64,000 nt of DNA from Fervidobacterium pennivorans (GTDB taxonomy: Bacteria; Thermotogota; Thermotogae; Thermotogales; Fervidobacteriaceae): positions 248,001-312,000 of the forward strand of contig NZ_CP011393.1 in assembly GCF_001644665.1 (NCBI RefSeq), written 5' to 3'. Position numbers and translations under genes: made by a program. The notes below the pieces were generated by a model. The model had not been told where the DNA came from. It made no database searches and saw nothing but the letters and a program-made list of their open reading frames with translations. Within the stretch, counting starts at the first letter, position 1; every line of letters begins with the position of its first letter. Positions 45,516 to 55,130 of this stretch are shown one piece after another.

Positions 45516-46072
45516 CAGATAACCTCTCCTATGGTTTTGTATTTTTCAACAAGCTTCATCCAAAAGGCTTCAGGATTTGGAATATAGATACCGTATCGAT
45601 AACATTCTTCTTCTTCGACCGACCACATTACATTTCCCTCTAAAGTTTTCTCATCGTTACCCTTGAATTTAAGTTCGACGTTTTCTCTGACTCTCGGCTT
45701 GAACTCAGAAATCACCTGGCAACCGTTTTCCGAAACATCAATAATCAAAGAATTAAAGCCGTATATTGAGCAAGGTTCAAAAGCTGCATAACGTGGTTTT
45801 GAACGCCTTTGTAAAATTCCTGCTTTTTCTAAAGCCACGTATTCATATATTCCTTCCTCGTGACTTGATAATTTAACTATAACCGAAAGTACAAAACCCT
45901 CTATGGGTATATCCACTCTCAAAACTTCTGGTACTGACGCAAAAGAGAGGAAAGAGACCTTGATGCTCTTTCCTTTTAATTCCTTCAACTTTACGAGCAA
46001 TTCTCCATCCTTTGAAAAACCTCTTAGCACCGCACCAGACAAATTAGCATTCACATACTCTTCCAGCGTCAC
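45515..46072 (-). CDS. second PilZ-domain protein
   Basis: A 185-residue protein with an N-terminal YcgR-like region and a PilZ domain. The motif RRSKPR lies near 88-93, followed by IDVSENG near 111-117, the DxSxxG contact. The N-terminal part is divergent. With the next gene it makes a tandem pair of putative c-di-GMP receptors between flhG and cheC. The GTG start follows GAGGTGAT and overlaps flhG by four bases. Confidence 0.8.
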   Translation of the reverse strand: MTLEEYVNANLSGAVLRGFSKDGELLVKLKELKGKSIKVSFLSFASVPEVLRVDIPIEGFVLSVIVKLSSHEEGIYEYVALEKAGILQRRSKPRYAAFEPCSIYGFNSLIIDVSENGCQVISEFKPRVRENVELKFKGNDEKTLEGNVMWSVEEEECYRYGIYIPNPEAFWMKLVEKYKTIGEVI

Positions 46073-46905
46073 TTATTATCACCTCGGAAGAACCTCAAGA
46101 ACTTCTGTATTAGTGTATCTCCTTGTACCTTTTTTACTTCGCCTTTAAGCAAATAGGAAGCTATGCGCATGACTGAAAACGATGGTTGTATACTTCTGTA
46201 CTTTAAAGCAAACAACTGACGGTCGTGGATACTTTTTACCACAAGTGGATGTTCTTTTATCATTGTGACTGATGAAACCTTGTTCCCAATGAATTTTTCC
46301 ACGACTTCGGAAAAACGTTCCATAAGACTTGTCGCTTCCTTTATATTTTGAACCATATTCGCCACAATGTGTATATCCTCGCCTTTTATTCCCTTTATGC
46401 TAAGTAATTTTACCATCGTGTATGTGTTAACAACAGACGTTGGTTCCGGCGTGGTGAGAACAATAAATTGATCAACCAGAGCTAAAAACGGCATATACGA
46501 ATTTGAAAATCCAGGCGGCATATCCATAAAGACGATATCGTAATTTTCAAGAAGTTTCAGAAAGCTTGTTGCAAAGTCTTTGATAACAAATTCATTCATT
46601 GCAAGCAAATCCGACACATCACCACCCAAGGAGATAAGGTCTACACCATAACTCGTTGGTGTTATCAACTCTTCTATGCCACATTTGTGGTTCACGAAAT
46701 CTTTTATAGAATGTTTCGGATATACTCCAAGTAATATATCAGCGTTAGTAAATCCCACATCCGTATCGAGTAGCAAGACCTTCTTACCATTTTCGGCAAC
46801 TACTGCTGCCAAATTTGTTGCAACAAGTGTTTTTCCAACCCCACCTTTTCCACTTATGACAGCTATAATATCACTTTTCTTAAGGTTACTTGCTTGATCT
46901 TGCAT
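46069..46905 (-). CDS. flhG: flagellar number regulator FlhG (MinD-like ATPase)
   Basis: A 278-residue ParA/MinD-type ATPase with the deviant Walker A GKGGVGKT near residues 20-27, DTDVGFTNADILLG and MDMPPGFS. FlhG with FlhF sets the number and place of flagella. It overlaps flhF by 20 bases. The C terminus lacks an obvious MinD amphipathic membrane helix, though the end is basic and hydrophobic. Confidence 0.92.
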   Translation of the reverse strand: MQDQASNLKKSDIIAVISGKGGVGKTLVATNLAAVVAENGKKVLLLDTDVGFTNADILLGVYPKHSIKDFVNHKCGIEELITPTSYGVDLISLGGDVSDLLAMNEFVIKDFATSFLKLLENYDIVFMDMPPGFSNSYMPFLALVDQFIVLTTPEPTSVVNTYTMVKLLSIKGIKGEDIHIVANMVQNIKEATSLMERFSEVVEKFIGNKVSSVTMIKEHPLVVKSIHDRQLFALKYRSIQPSFSVMRIASYLLKGEVKKVQGDTLIQKFLRFFRGDNK

Positions 46906-48004
46906 CTTTCAACACCTCACGTGCTAGAAGAACAGCTAACTCTCTACTATTCGCTTCCATTATATCGTCTGGCACACGTTGTCCATTCGTTATATACGCT
47001 ATTGGAACATTTAAGAACGTAGGAACATTGACAAAATGTCCATAAGAAGAGGTTTCATCCATCTTCGAAAGTACAACATGCGTAGGCGAAACTATTGAGA
47101 ACCTACTAGTTATTTCCTTGACATCCTCTGACCTGTATTGCATACCTACTATCAAGAAGACGAGGTCTGGGTCAACAACCTCAGCCATTGCTTTTATTTC
47201 CGTCATATGCAGCTCGTTTTTCTGACTCCTACCTGCTGAATCGATGAGGATAACATCGTAGTCAGATAGCGCCTCAACCTCTAACTTTGCCTCCTTTGGT
47301 GTGTAAGCCACTCTGATAGGTACATCCAGAAGCATTGCGTACGTCTTTAACTGGTCAACTGCGGCTATTCTGTAAGTGTCAAGTGTAATAATCCCTACAC
47401 GTTTGTGGTCATTGAGCTTCAATTTCGCAGCCAATTTTGCTAAAGTGGTGGTTTTACCAACACCTGTCGGTCCAACAAAAAGAACCTTTCCTTTTATATC
47501 AGGCACGGATGTGTTTAAAAAAGGAAGAAACATTTCAGAAAGTATCAGCCTAGTGTTTTCGTTGCTGAAATCGAGTTCCTGATACTTAACTCTGGCATAC
47601 TCTATAACCTTTTCTGCAATCTCGTCGTCGACATCTTGCTTTTCTAATGCTTTTCTCAAATCTTGCACCCACTGTGGTTCGTTCGCCCTTTGTGATGCGA
47701 TCATCGATTTCAATTCCATCATCATTCTCTTAAGCTCAGTCAAATCTTCTGAAGATTGCTGTGGTTGTTTTGTTTTAGAGAGTATCTCCTGAAGTTTGTA
47801 AATCTGCCCCTTCTCCTCGGTCTGTGGCACTTTCTTTTCCTCAATTGCTGCCGTTACTTCAAGATAAGTCTTGGCGCCTATCCCAAGGAAACCGCCTTTT
47901 TTTACCTTTCGTGTGCTTAATATAACCGCATCTTTTCCCAGCTCGACTCTTATCTTTTCGAAAGCTTCTTTGATGTCAGTCACCAGATACTTTTTCACAA
48001 TCAT
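46886..48004 (-). CDS. flhF: flagellar biosynthesis GTPase FlhF
   Basis: A 372-residue SRP-type GTPase. The N-terminal B domain (residues 1-140) starts IVKKYLVTDIKEAFEKI with LGKDAVILSTRKVKKGGFLG. The NG domain has G1 [15 protein letters not shown] near 178-192, DTYRIAAVDQLKTYA and IDSAGRSQ, with IVLSKMDETSSYG near the end. It localises flagella at the pole with FlhG. It is translationally coupled to flhA and flhG. Confidence 0.94.
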   Translation of the reverse strand: MIVKKYLVTDIKEAFEKIRVELGKDAVILSTRKVKKGGFLGIGAKTYLEVTAAIEEKKVPQTEEKGQIYKLQEILSKTKQPQQSSEDLTELKRMMMELKSMIASQRANEPQWVQDLRKALEKQDVDDEIAEKVIEYARVKYQELDFSNENTRLILSEMFLPFLNTSVPDIKGKVLFVGPTGVGKTTTLAKLAAKLKLNDHKRVGIITLDTYRIAAVDQLKTYAMLLDVPIRVAYTPKEAKLEVEALSDYDVILIDSAGRSQKNELHMTEIKAMAEVVDPDLVFLIVGMQYRSEDVKEITSRFSIVSPTHVVLSKMDETSSYGHFVNVPTFLNVPIAYITNGQRVPDDIMEANSRELAVLLAREVLKDARSSK

Positions 48005-50061
48005 ATCCTCACCACACCCTCGATTGAAAGGTTAACATCCTCAGGAACCTCTTCAAATGCTATAACCGTAATACCTGGTATGAACCTGAGCACCATTCTT
48101 GCAAGGTAAGGGCGAATAGCGCCAGAGACTACGAGAATTGGTGAATAACCTTTCCTCATGAGTTGTTCCAATTCCTGGGAAATCTTCTCTATAATTTCCC
48201 TCATAATTTGTGGGTTGACGCTTAGATATCTACCCTCATCGCTCTCCGAAATCGATTCGGTTAGAATTCTTTCTAATTCACTATCGAGTGCAACTGCATG
48301 AATTTGCTTGTCTTGACTCACCAGTTTACTTGCAATCTGCCTTTTCAACCCTCTTCTTACGTATTCTACTAAACTTTCAACGTCCCTAGCCCTTTCAGTA
48401 TTGTCGAGGATAAGTTCAAAAATAAACGGCAAATTCCTTATTGACACACCTTCGCGTAACAACTCTTGTAAAACTTTCTTTACCACCGTGGGCTTCACAA
48501 CGTTAAAGACATCATCCACCAATCTATCAAATTTGTTCCTTAAACCGTCGACAAGAAGCTGGAATTCTTTGTTACCTAGTAATTCCGGTGCATACCTTCT
48601 CAGGATTTCTGTTACGTGCGTGGCAAAGACCGTCGGTGGGTCAACAACCGTGTAACCTTTTTGAATTGCCTCGTCTTTCTTGGACTCATCTATCCAAAAC
48701 GCTTGCAACCCAAAGGCTGGCTCCTTAACCTCTATACCGGGTATGCGTTCGGTGATGAAACCTGGGTTGATTGCAAGCAATCTATTTGGGAAGAGTTCAT
48801 ACCTTGCAACTTCTGCACCACGTATATAGATTGCATATTCGTTTGGTTTTAGTAAGACGCTATCCCTGACCCTTATAGGTGAAAGAACAAGACCTAATTC
48901 TTGAGCAAGTTGCCTACGTATCATTGTCAAACGTTCTAACATATCTCCGCCTTGGGACAAGTCAGCCAACGGCAAAAGTCCATATCCAATATTTACCTCA
49001 ACAGTGTCCGACTGCAATACCTCTGCCACTTCCTCAGGAGTTGAAAGTACAGGACCCGCTGGCGCTCCAGTTGGTGGTCCACCAACTACACCTGGAGTTC
49101 CCGCCACACCAGGTTGTATTTGTGGCTGTGCTTCTTCTTTAATCATGATTCCAACAACCAAAAACATGCCACCTATAAGCAAGCTTGTGAAAGTTGGAAG
49201 CGGGGTAAACAATCCAAGAAGTATAATGACAACACCTGTGAGTATGATAACTTTCTTTTCCCCGGAAAGCTCCTTTAGCAGTTCTGTTCCAAGATTATCT
49301 TTTGTTGCGCTCCTTGAAACAATAATACCGGTAGCAGTCGATACCATCAACGCAGGTATTTGGGATACCAATCCATCTCCAACCGTGTAGAGCAAAAAAA
49401 TCTTCGCCGCATCTGCGAACCCTAACCTGTGCATCAATACACCGATTATTATACCACCAATGCTATTAACCAACGTTATAATTATGCTCGCTATAGCATC
49501 TCCACGGACAAATTTCGAAGCACCGTCCATTGCACCGTAAAAGTCCGCTTCGCGTCTTATTTCTTCTCTGCGTCTTCTCGCCTCTTCTTCCGTTATCAAT
49601 CCAGCGTTCAAATCAGCATCAACGCTCATTTGTTTTCCAGGCATAGCATCGAGCGTGAACCTTGCAGCAACCTCAGCAATCCTCTCAGAACCACGTGTAA
49701 TAACAATAAACTGAATTATCACAAGTATCAGAAACACAACGATACCAACAACGTAATTTCCACCAACGACAAAATTACCAAACGTCTGTATGACCCTTCC
49801 CTGAAACTTCGGACCTTCCAACAAGATAGCCCTTGTTGATGCCACATTCAAAGCCAACCGGAATATCGTCACAATCAACAGTATTGTCGGGAAAGAAGCA
49901 AGCTCTAGTGCATGAGTGATGTACATTGTGGAGAAGAGAATAACCAAAGATATTGATATATTAAATAGCTGGAAAAAATCCAGCAAAAAATCCGGAATTG
50001 GTATTATCATCAAAAGCACAATAGCAACAACTAACAACGCTACTGCAACATCTGCCTTCAT
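48001..50061 (-). CDS. flhA: flagellar type III export gate protein FlhA
   Basis: A 686-residue protein. The N-terminal half has eight membrane helices with the FHIPEP-type loop (AARFTLDAMPGKQMSVDADLN). The cytoplasmic C-terminal half (from about 345) forms the export-substrate docking domain. It powers and gates export of rod, hook and filament proteins such as FliD. The proline/glycine-rich linker near 320-340 is typical. It heads the flagellar regulatory operon; the ATG follows GAGGTGATAAG. Confidence 0.96.
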   Translation of the reverse strand: MKADVAVALLVVAIVLLMIIPIPDFLLDFFQLFNISISLVILFSTMYITHALELASFPTILLIVTIFRLALNVASTRAILLEGPKFQGRVIQTFGNFVVGGNYVVGIVVFLILVIIQFIVITRGSERIAEVAARFTLDAMPGKQMSVDADLNAGLITEEEARRRREEIRREADFYGAMDGASKFVRGDAIASIIITLVNSIGGIIIGVLMHRLGFADAAKIFLLYTVGDGLVSQIPALMVSTATGIIVSRSATKDNLGTELLKELSGEKKVIILTGVVIILLGLFTPLPTFTSLLIGGMFLVVGIMIKEEAQPQIQPGVAGTPGVVGGPPTGAPAGPVLSTPEEVAEVLQSDTVEVNIGYGLLPLADLSQGGDMLERLTMIRRQLAQELGLVLSPIRVRDSVLLKPNEYAIYIRGAEVARYELFPNRLLAINPGFITERIPGIEVKEPAFGLQAFWIDESKKDEAIQKGYTVVDPPTVFATHVTEILRRYAPELLGNKEFQLLVDGLRNKFDRLVDDVFNVVKPTVVKKVLQELLREGVSIRNLPFIFELILDNTERARDVESLVEYVRRGLKRQIASKLVSQDKQIHAVALDSELERILTESISESDEGRYLSVNPQIMREIIEKISQELEQLMRKGYSPILVVSGAIRPYLARMVLRFIPGITVIAFEEVPEDVNLSIEGVVRI

Positions 50062-50200
50062 CTTATCACCTCAGCTAATCGAAAGCTTACGGCTGTTCTT
50101 TTCTCAATTAAAGCTTAAAGCATTATCTATCCAAGACGTATTTTAAATTTTCTAAAAATTTTCAAAAATCCTTTGAACGATTTCAGATTTCAGTGGTCTA

Positions 50201-50206
50201 ATTATA
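50201..50206 (-). promoter_or_regulatory. possible -10 element for the flhA operon
   Basis: A perfect TATAAT on the minus strand lies about 140 bases before flhA, without a convincing -35. No sigma-28 type promoter was seen. The rest of the 347-base gap is AT-rich and holds the plus-strand unit at 50250-50402. Confidence 0.3.
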
Positions 50207-50249
50207 ATAGAGGGCGAGGAAAAAGAAATTCGATTTTCGAAAGTATACC

Positions 50250-50278
50250 GTAACAAGTTTGTTCTGCAATATTATAAT
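50250..50278 (+). promoter_or_regulatory. orphan plus-strand promoter
   Basis: GTAACA (50250-50255) is followed after 17 bases by a perfect TATAAT (50273-50278). No plus-strand gene lies downstream; the nearest feature is the intrinsic terminator at 50378. Confidence 0.5.
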
Positions 50279-50284
50279 TAAAGT

Positions 50285-50402
50285 CACTAATAAATTAACA
50301 CAAACTAATTCAACCTATGGTACACTTTAACCAGAGAACCCCCTATCCCCCTTGAGATACACCCCCCACGGCTTTATGCGGGCGAAAAAGCCCGCTTTTT
50401 TT
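50285..50402 (+). ncRNA. candidate small RNA of about 115 nt
   Basis: A promoter (50250-50278) and a terminator (50378-50402) on the plus strand enclose about 115 bases. There is no convincing reading frame; a 12-codon frame at 50317-50355 lacks a ribosome-binding site. The RNA would contain three C-runs at 50339-50343, 50347-50351 and 50362-50367, well suited to pairing with G-rich ribosome-binding sites. It does not match SRP RNA, 6S RNA or tmRNA by visible features. Confidence 0.4.
50378..50402 (+). terminator. intrinsic terminator, plus-strand orientation
   Basis: GCGGGC (50378-50383) pairs with GCCCGC (50390-50395), with a 6-base A-rich loop and seven T after it (50396-50402). In the minus direction, just after mnmE, the stem lacks a T tail (ATAAAG follows), so the mnmE terminator role is less convincing. 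Confidence 0.75.
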
Positions 50403-50408
50403 AACTTA

Positions 50409-51797
50409 CTATTTTCCAACACAGAAGTTAGCGAAGATATTGTCCAACAAATCATCCGTAAAATTCGTCCCAAGTAATTTATCAAGCTCAGAAAGTGCGT
50501 TTCGAATATCTATTGAGACGATATCTACTGGATACCCACCGCTGAGTGCTTCCAAAGCTTTTTTCAAATGCTGATAGACTATTCTCAAATGCTCAAGTTG
50601 CCTTCTAGTGGTTACATGAGACAGCTGCCCATCCTCTATCAAAGGTCTCACACGTTCAATGATTTTATCTTCCAAAGTTCTCAAACCTTCGCCTGTGGAG
50701 GCACTTATGTAAACATCACTTCCATTATCTGAAAGTTTCGAGACTTTATCCCCGATATCCGTCTTGTTCCAAACTGCGATAAAATTGCTATCCCTAATGA
50801 TATTCAAAATATACTCATCTTCTTTCGTAAATCCTGTAGTTGCGTCAAGCACGAATAATACAACATCAGCTTGACTTGCTTCTCGTATCGCCCTTTCGAT
50901 TCCTATTTTTTCAACAACATCTTCCGTTTCCCTTATCCCTGCTGTGTCGGATATAACAAAATGTATACCACGAATCTTTATTTCTCCCTTTATCACATCT
51001 CTCGTCGTGCCAGGGATATCCGTAACAATCGCTCTATCTTCCACAAGCAACCTGTTGAGTAGGGTACTCTTGCCCACGTTTGGCTTTCCAACAATAGCAA
51101 GTGTAACCCCTGTGGTAATATGAATTCCCTTATCCGCGTGCGCTAATTTCTCTGACAAGAACTGGATTGCATTCTCAACATCATGAGCTATCTCTTCCCG
51201 GGGGATTTCAATATCATCACCGTAGTCTATTGTTACCTCTATCTTCGAAAGCACATCTATCAACATCTTTCTTATTGCCGACACTTCTCCAGATAACTTA
51301 CCTTTCAAGTTGTCGATGGCCAATTTCAAGCTCTCTTCACTCTTTGCTTCTATTATCTGCAAAATCGCTTCCGCTTTTATTAAGTCTATCTTCCCGTTCA
51401 AAAAAGCTCTTCTTGTGAACTCACCGTTCTTAGCAAGTCTAGCACCCCTTTTCACAAACTCTTCCAAAATCTTTTGAGTTACGAGAACTCCTCCGTGGCA
51501 GTAAACTTCCACCATATCTTCTGCTGTATAACTTCTTGGAGCCTTGAATCCAACAAAAAGTACCTCGTCTATAACATTTCCTTCGGTATCGTAGAAATTG
51601 CCATATCTGACTTTCCTTTCAATGCCTATACTTTTTCGCACACAGTCTTCCAAAATTCGCCAAGAATCAGGTCCAGAAGCCCTTACGATACCGATAGCTC
51701 CCACACCTGGTGGCGTTGCGATTGCAACAATCGTATCGCGGATATTACCATCATTTTCTATCATCTTGAGTTCTTCTATTCTTTCCGTCTCTACCAT
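50409..51797 (-). CDS. mnmE: tRNA modification GTPase MnmE (TrmE)
   Basis: A 462-residue MnmE. The N-terminal formyl-THF-binding domain has TPPGVGAIGIVRASG and GEFTRRAFLNGK. The G domain has GKPNVGKST and DIPGTTRD, with DTAGIRE. The C terminus is FCVGK, the conserved CxGK end. With MnmG it adds carboxymethylaminomethyl to U34 of tRNAs. mnmG is not in the window. The ATG at 51797 follows AGGAG at good spacing. Confidence 0.96.
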   Translation of the reverse strand: MVETERIEELKMIENDGNIRDTIVAIATPPGVGAIGIVRASGPDSWRILEDCVRKSIGIERKVRYGNFYDTEGNVIDEVLFVGFKAPRSYTAEDMVEVYCHGGVLVTQKILEEFVKRGARLAKNGEFTRRAFLNGKIDLIKAEAILQIIEAKSEESLKLAIDNLKGKLSGEVSAIRKMLIDVLSKIEVTIDYGDDIEIPREEIAHDVENAIQFLSEKLAHADKGIHITTGVTLAIVGKPNVGKSTLLNRLLVEDRAIVTDIPGTTRDVIKGEIKIRGIHFVISDTAGIRETEDVVEKIGIERAIREASQADVVLFVLDATTGFTKEDEYILNIIRDSNFIAVWNKTDIGDKVSKLSDNGSDVYISASTGEGLRTLEDKIIERVRPLIEDGQLSHVTTRRQLEHLRIVYQHLKKALEALSGGYPVDIVSIDIRNALSELDKLLGTNFTDDLLDNIFANFCVGK

Positions 51798-51864
51798 TTC
51801 GCACACTCCTGTTAAAGTTCACAGTAGAAAAACCTATTTTCAATTATACCATGAAACCGATTTA

Positions 51865-51891
51865 CAAAAAAGGTGGCTCTTTCGAGCCACC
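51865..51891 (-). terminator. terminator of the second chemoreceptor gene
   Basis: GGTGGCTC (51872-51879) pairs with GAGCCACC (51884-51891), an 8-bp stem with a 4-base loop. On the minus strand it is followed by TTTTTTGT. It lies 24 bases after the receptor stop. Confidence 0.85.
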
Positions 51892-51914
51892 CTTCATCTT
51901 TCCAAAATTCCTCC

Positions 51915-54203
51915 TCAACTTAATTTAAACCACTGTGATATATTTTCCATCTTCTTTGCTATCTCTTTCAACTTTTCGGTACTTTCACTTAACTGTTCAA
52001 ACACCCTTGTAATCTGCTTGAACTCCTCGTTGAATCTTTGTAGCTGTTCAGAAGAGGATATAACCGAATTTGATACGTCATCCATTAGTGATTCTATTTT
52101 AGAGAACGTGGAGTTATTTTCTTGTATCTGAACACTTACCTGAGCACTTAGCGTACCGATGTCTTGAACCTTTTCGATAACCGTGTAGTAATTTGCTGAG
52201 AATTCTTCTTTTGCTTGCTGTAACTTTCTGAACTTCTCGCCAGAAGTTTCATAGAGTTGGTCGAGTTCCTTAAGGTCATTTGTGTATGTGTCAACTTCTT
52301 TAACAAGGTTCTTGGAAAGATTGTTGATTTCCACGGAGAGTTTCATAACTTCGTCAGCGACAATAGCAAATCCTCTGCCTGCTTCTCCTGCTCTTGCCGC
52401 TTCAATTGCTGCGTTCAAAGCAAGCAGGTTCGTTTGCGATGCGACGTTCTGGATTTTCGCAATAGCTTCTTTGATAGATGCAAACTTTTCTATCGTTCTT
52501 CTAACGGTGGTGCTAAACTTCTCGAAGACCTCTACGTTCGCATTGACCGACTCGTTCATATCTTCTATCAATGTGACATTTCTCAAAATCTCTGCTTGCG
52601 CGTTCTCTATATCTTTCAGCAATTCCAAAAGTTGCTGCGATAGATTTTCGTTGCTTTTCATAGATGACTCCACCGTTTGCTGGAGCATCATGATTTTTGA
52701 TTTGACATCCTCAACCTCAGTTATGTACCTACCAACGAACTCACTGAACCTTGAAACGGAGTTCTCCAGTGTCTCCTTTATCATCGTTACTTGCTCGATT
52801 TCACCTGTCAACTTCTTGGAGCTCTCCTTCATATCCTTGGCGTAATCACGCAAATTTTCCGAAAGTCGTTTTAGTGAATAAATAACTCTTTCAAATTCGC
52901 CAAACGTCTTTACATCGAACGATACGAGCTCGCCGTTTGAGAATCGTTCAATAATCTCGGAAGACCTGACAATCTCCTTTGAAATGCTGTTAATCATAGG
53001 TACCGAAACAATGAGCGCAATCGCAAGAATGACCATTCCAACAATCAGATTAATTACAACCAACCTTGCAAGGTTCAAATCAACACTGACCTTCACTTCT
53101 GGCATCTTAATCTCAGGCATCTGGAACTTTTCCGGTTGTGGTATCTCAATTTGGGCATTCACTGTTTCTTTCTTGATAGCAACCTCGAGCTTACCCAAAG
53201 ACTCACCGGCTACGTTCAAATCGCTTTTAACTGCGAGGTATTCTTCATCCCCTACTTTGAACGTGTATTTCTCTTCCGCAGGCTCAGTAACATTCAATAT
53301 TCTTTCTCCAGTTTCATTCACTTTTGTTGTTGCATAAGCTCTTCCATCGATGTATATTGTCAATTCAGCATTCGTAAGCCTTTTGATATCGTCCAAGAAA
53401 TTATCTGCTAGCCTTCCTGCTGCTACAACAAAACCTGTGACTGTATTGCCCAACTGCGGATGCATGACAGGATTAATCGCAATGAAATATATTCCCTTAC
53501 CGCCTTTAAATACGAACGATTCCGAATAAGCCGAAGCAGAGCCCAGAATTTTTTTAATTCTTTCAGTGAGTTCATTTGCAAATTCAAGGTCCTTATAAGT
53601 CGTTGCATCCACACCCGGTGCAAGTGAATAGGCGTATTCAACGAGGTATTTCGCCCCGAGGTTTACAAATGGCCTTATCTTCAGCCTTGGTTCGGAAGAT
53701 TCTATCGTCCAAAGCGAAATGTAATCAAACAACGGACGTTCCACATAGTTGAGTAATAGGCTTCTTTTTTCAGCTAACCCTAAATTCTTTTCAGCTGCCG
53801 CATTCACCACATCTTTGGAAGCAGCAGCTACCTTGGAAAGGTTTTCTATCGTACTCACTTTGTCCTTTATAAGGTTTTCAACTACGTTCTTTATAGAGTT
53901 TGCCTCTTTTTCAAGCGCCCCAAGGTATACTTCTTCAAATGCTTTCTGAACGCTTTCCTTCTGCTTCTCAACAGCGGAAACCAGCTTTTCGTTGTATGCA
54001 CTGATGTGTTCTTCCAGCTGTTTTGAGAAAGTCTCAAAGAAATCTTTGAAAATGACCTTTGGGTCACCCAATTGCTGTTTAACCTCGTTCTCAATTCGTG
54101 CACTCTCTCTTGATAGATTTATTACGGTGAAGAGAACAGAGATTGTTAGTGGAACCGATACCAGTAATATCGCCAACAAAAGAAGTCTAGTTCGAATAGA
54201 CAT
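51915..54203 (-). CDS. methyl-accepting chemotaxis protein
   Basis: A 762-residue receptor. TM1 is near residues 6-28, then a long extracytoplasmic part of about 340 residues. Its first 100 residues are a predicted coiled coil, followed by a Cache-like region (residues 145-330). TM2 is near 371-393. The signalling coiled coil has the tip [29 protein letters not shown]. It is larger than the first receptor and has a different sensor, so probably a different ligand. The ATG at 54203 follows AGGTGAAAAGT; the ATG at 54218 is five codons earlier and has no good site. It lies 34 bases after the nucleoside phosphorylase gene. Confidence 0.92.
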   Translation of the reverse strand: MSIRTRLLLLAILLVSVPLTISVLFTVINLSRESARIENEVKQQLGDPKVIFKDFFETFSKQLEEHISAYNEKLVSAVEKQKESVQKAFEEVYLGALEKEANSIKNVVENLIKDKVSTIENLSKVAAASKDVVNAAAEKNLGLAEKRSLLLNYVERPLFDYISLWTIESSEPRLKIRPFVNLGAKYLVEYAYSLAPGVDATTYKDLEFANELTERIKKILGSASAYSESFVFKGGKGIYFIAINPVMHPQLGNTVTGFVVAAGRLADNFLDDIKRLTNAELTIYIDGRAYATTKVNETGERILNVTEPAEEKYTFKVGDEEYLAVKSDLNVAGESLGKLEVAIKKETVNAQIEIPQPEKFQMPEIKMPEVKVSVDLNLARLVVINLIVGMVILAIALIVSVPMINSISKEIVRSSEIIERFSNGELVSFDVKTFGEFERVIYSLKRLSENLRDYAKDMKESSKKLTGEIEQVTMIKETLENSVSRFSEFVGRYITEVEDVKSKIMMLQQTVESSMKSNENLSQQLLELLKDIENAQAEILRNVTLIEDMNESVNANVEVFEKFSTTVRRTIEKFASIKEAIAKIQNVASQTNLLALNAAIEAARAGEAGRGFAIVADEVMKLSVEINNLSKNLVKEVDTYTNDLKELDQLYETSGEKFRKLQQAKEEFSANYYTVIEKVQDIGTLSAQVSVQIQENNSTFSKIESLMDDVSNSVISSSEQLQRFNEEFKQITRVFEQLSESTEKLKEIAKKMENISQWFKLS

Positions 54204-54237
54204 ACTTTTCACCTGCATTATCGCCGCAGTTTAAAGG

Positions 54238-55071
54238 TTAGATTCTTTCCAACACTTTTATCATAATCTTTGCAATCAGTTGTCCTGTTCTGTGTGCAAC
54301 TTCAAGGACTTCTTCTGCTGTGAGCGGTTTCAAATCATCCGGGACAGCTCTGTCAGTTATCGCCGAGATAGCGAGCACTTTTGTTCCCCTGTGAGCTGCC
54401 GCGATGACTTCTGGAACCGTAGACATACCAACTGCATCTGCCCCCATCCATCTGAGCATTCTCAATTCAGCAGGGGTTTCGAAATTTGGACCTGCAACGG
54501 CAACATAAACACCTTCGTAAACTGGGATGTTGAGTTCTTCAGCAACCTTTTTCGCAATTGCCCTGAGTTCTTTGTCGTAAGCATTAGACATATCTGGGAA
54601 TCTCGGACCCCATTCTTCTACGTTTGGTCCGATAAGTGGATTGTCACCCATCATATTGATATGGTCACTGATAATCATTGGTCTTCCTACTTCAAAATCA
54701 GGGTTAAGCCCACCTGCTGCGTTCGTTAAGAACAAGTATTTAACGCCAAGTTCTTGCATGACCCTCACACCGAACGTAACATCCCTCATGTGGTAACCTT
54801 CGTAATAGTGGAACCTTCCGTTCATAAGTGCCACATATTTTCCTGAAATCTTTCCAAAAATCAATTCTCCTTTGTGACCTGGAGCTGTTGAAACCGGAAA
54901 CTCGGGAATTTCTTTGTAAGGTATTCTAATCGGGTTTTCAACAATTTCGGCAATTCCATGGAGACCAGAACCTAGCACTATACAAACCTCAGGAGTTTCC
55001 GTAATCTTGGACTTGATAAACTCTGCAGCTTTTTTAACCCTTTCAACGTATGTTTTGATATCCTGAACCAT
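54238..55071 (-). CDS. purine nucleoside phosphorylase (trimeric type)
   Basis: A 277-residue enzyme with IVLGSGLHGIAE near residues 31-42, FPVSTAPGHKGELIFG, GRFHYYEGYH and FLTNAAGGLNPDFEVG, the signature of trimeric PNP. MGADAVGMSTVPEVIAA is at the base-binding site. It cleaves inosine or guanosine with phosphate. The ATG follows GGAGGTGTGAGGG. The gene sits between potC and the chemoreceptor gene; its link to polyamine transport is not obvious. Confidence 0.94.
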   Translation of the reverse strand: MVQDIKTYVERVKKAAEFIKSKITETPEVCIVLGSGLHGIAEIVENPIRIPYKEIPEFPVSTAPGHKGELIFGKISGKYVALMNGRFHYYEGYHMRDVTFGVRVMQELGVKYLFLTNAAGGLNPDFEVGRPMIISDHINMMGDNPLIGPNVEEWGPRFPDMSNAYDKELRAIAKKVAEELNIPVYEGVYVAVAGPNFETPAELRMLRWMGADAVGMSTVPEVIAAAHRGTKVLAISAITDRAVPDDLKPLTAEEVLEVAHRTGQLIAKIMIKVLERI

Positions 55072-55130
55072 CCCTCACACCTCCGTTTCCGTTTTCAAAA
55101 CTTTTGAGAGTTTACATCCTGTGAACCAAT

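Noticed and set aside
50317-50355. 12-codon frame followed by a terminator, resembling an attenuator leader peptide
   Set aside because: There is no ribosome-binding site and no plus-strand gene downstream that could be attenuated.
50285-50402. SRP RNA, 6S RNA or tmRNA as identity of the candidate small RNA
   Set aside because: The conserved SRP tetraloop region, the 6S central bubble and the tmRNA tRNA-like ends are not present.
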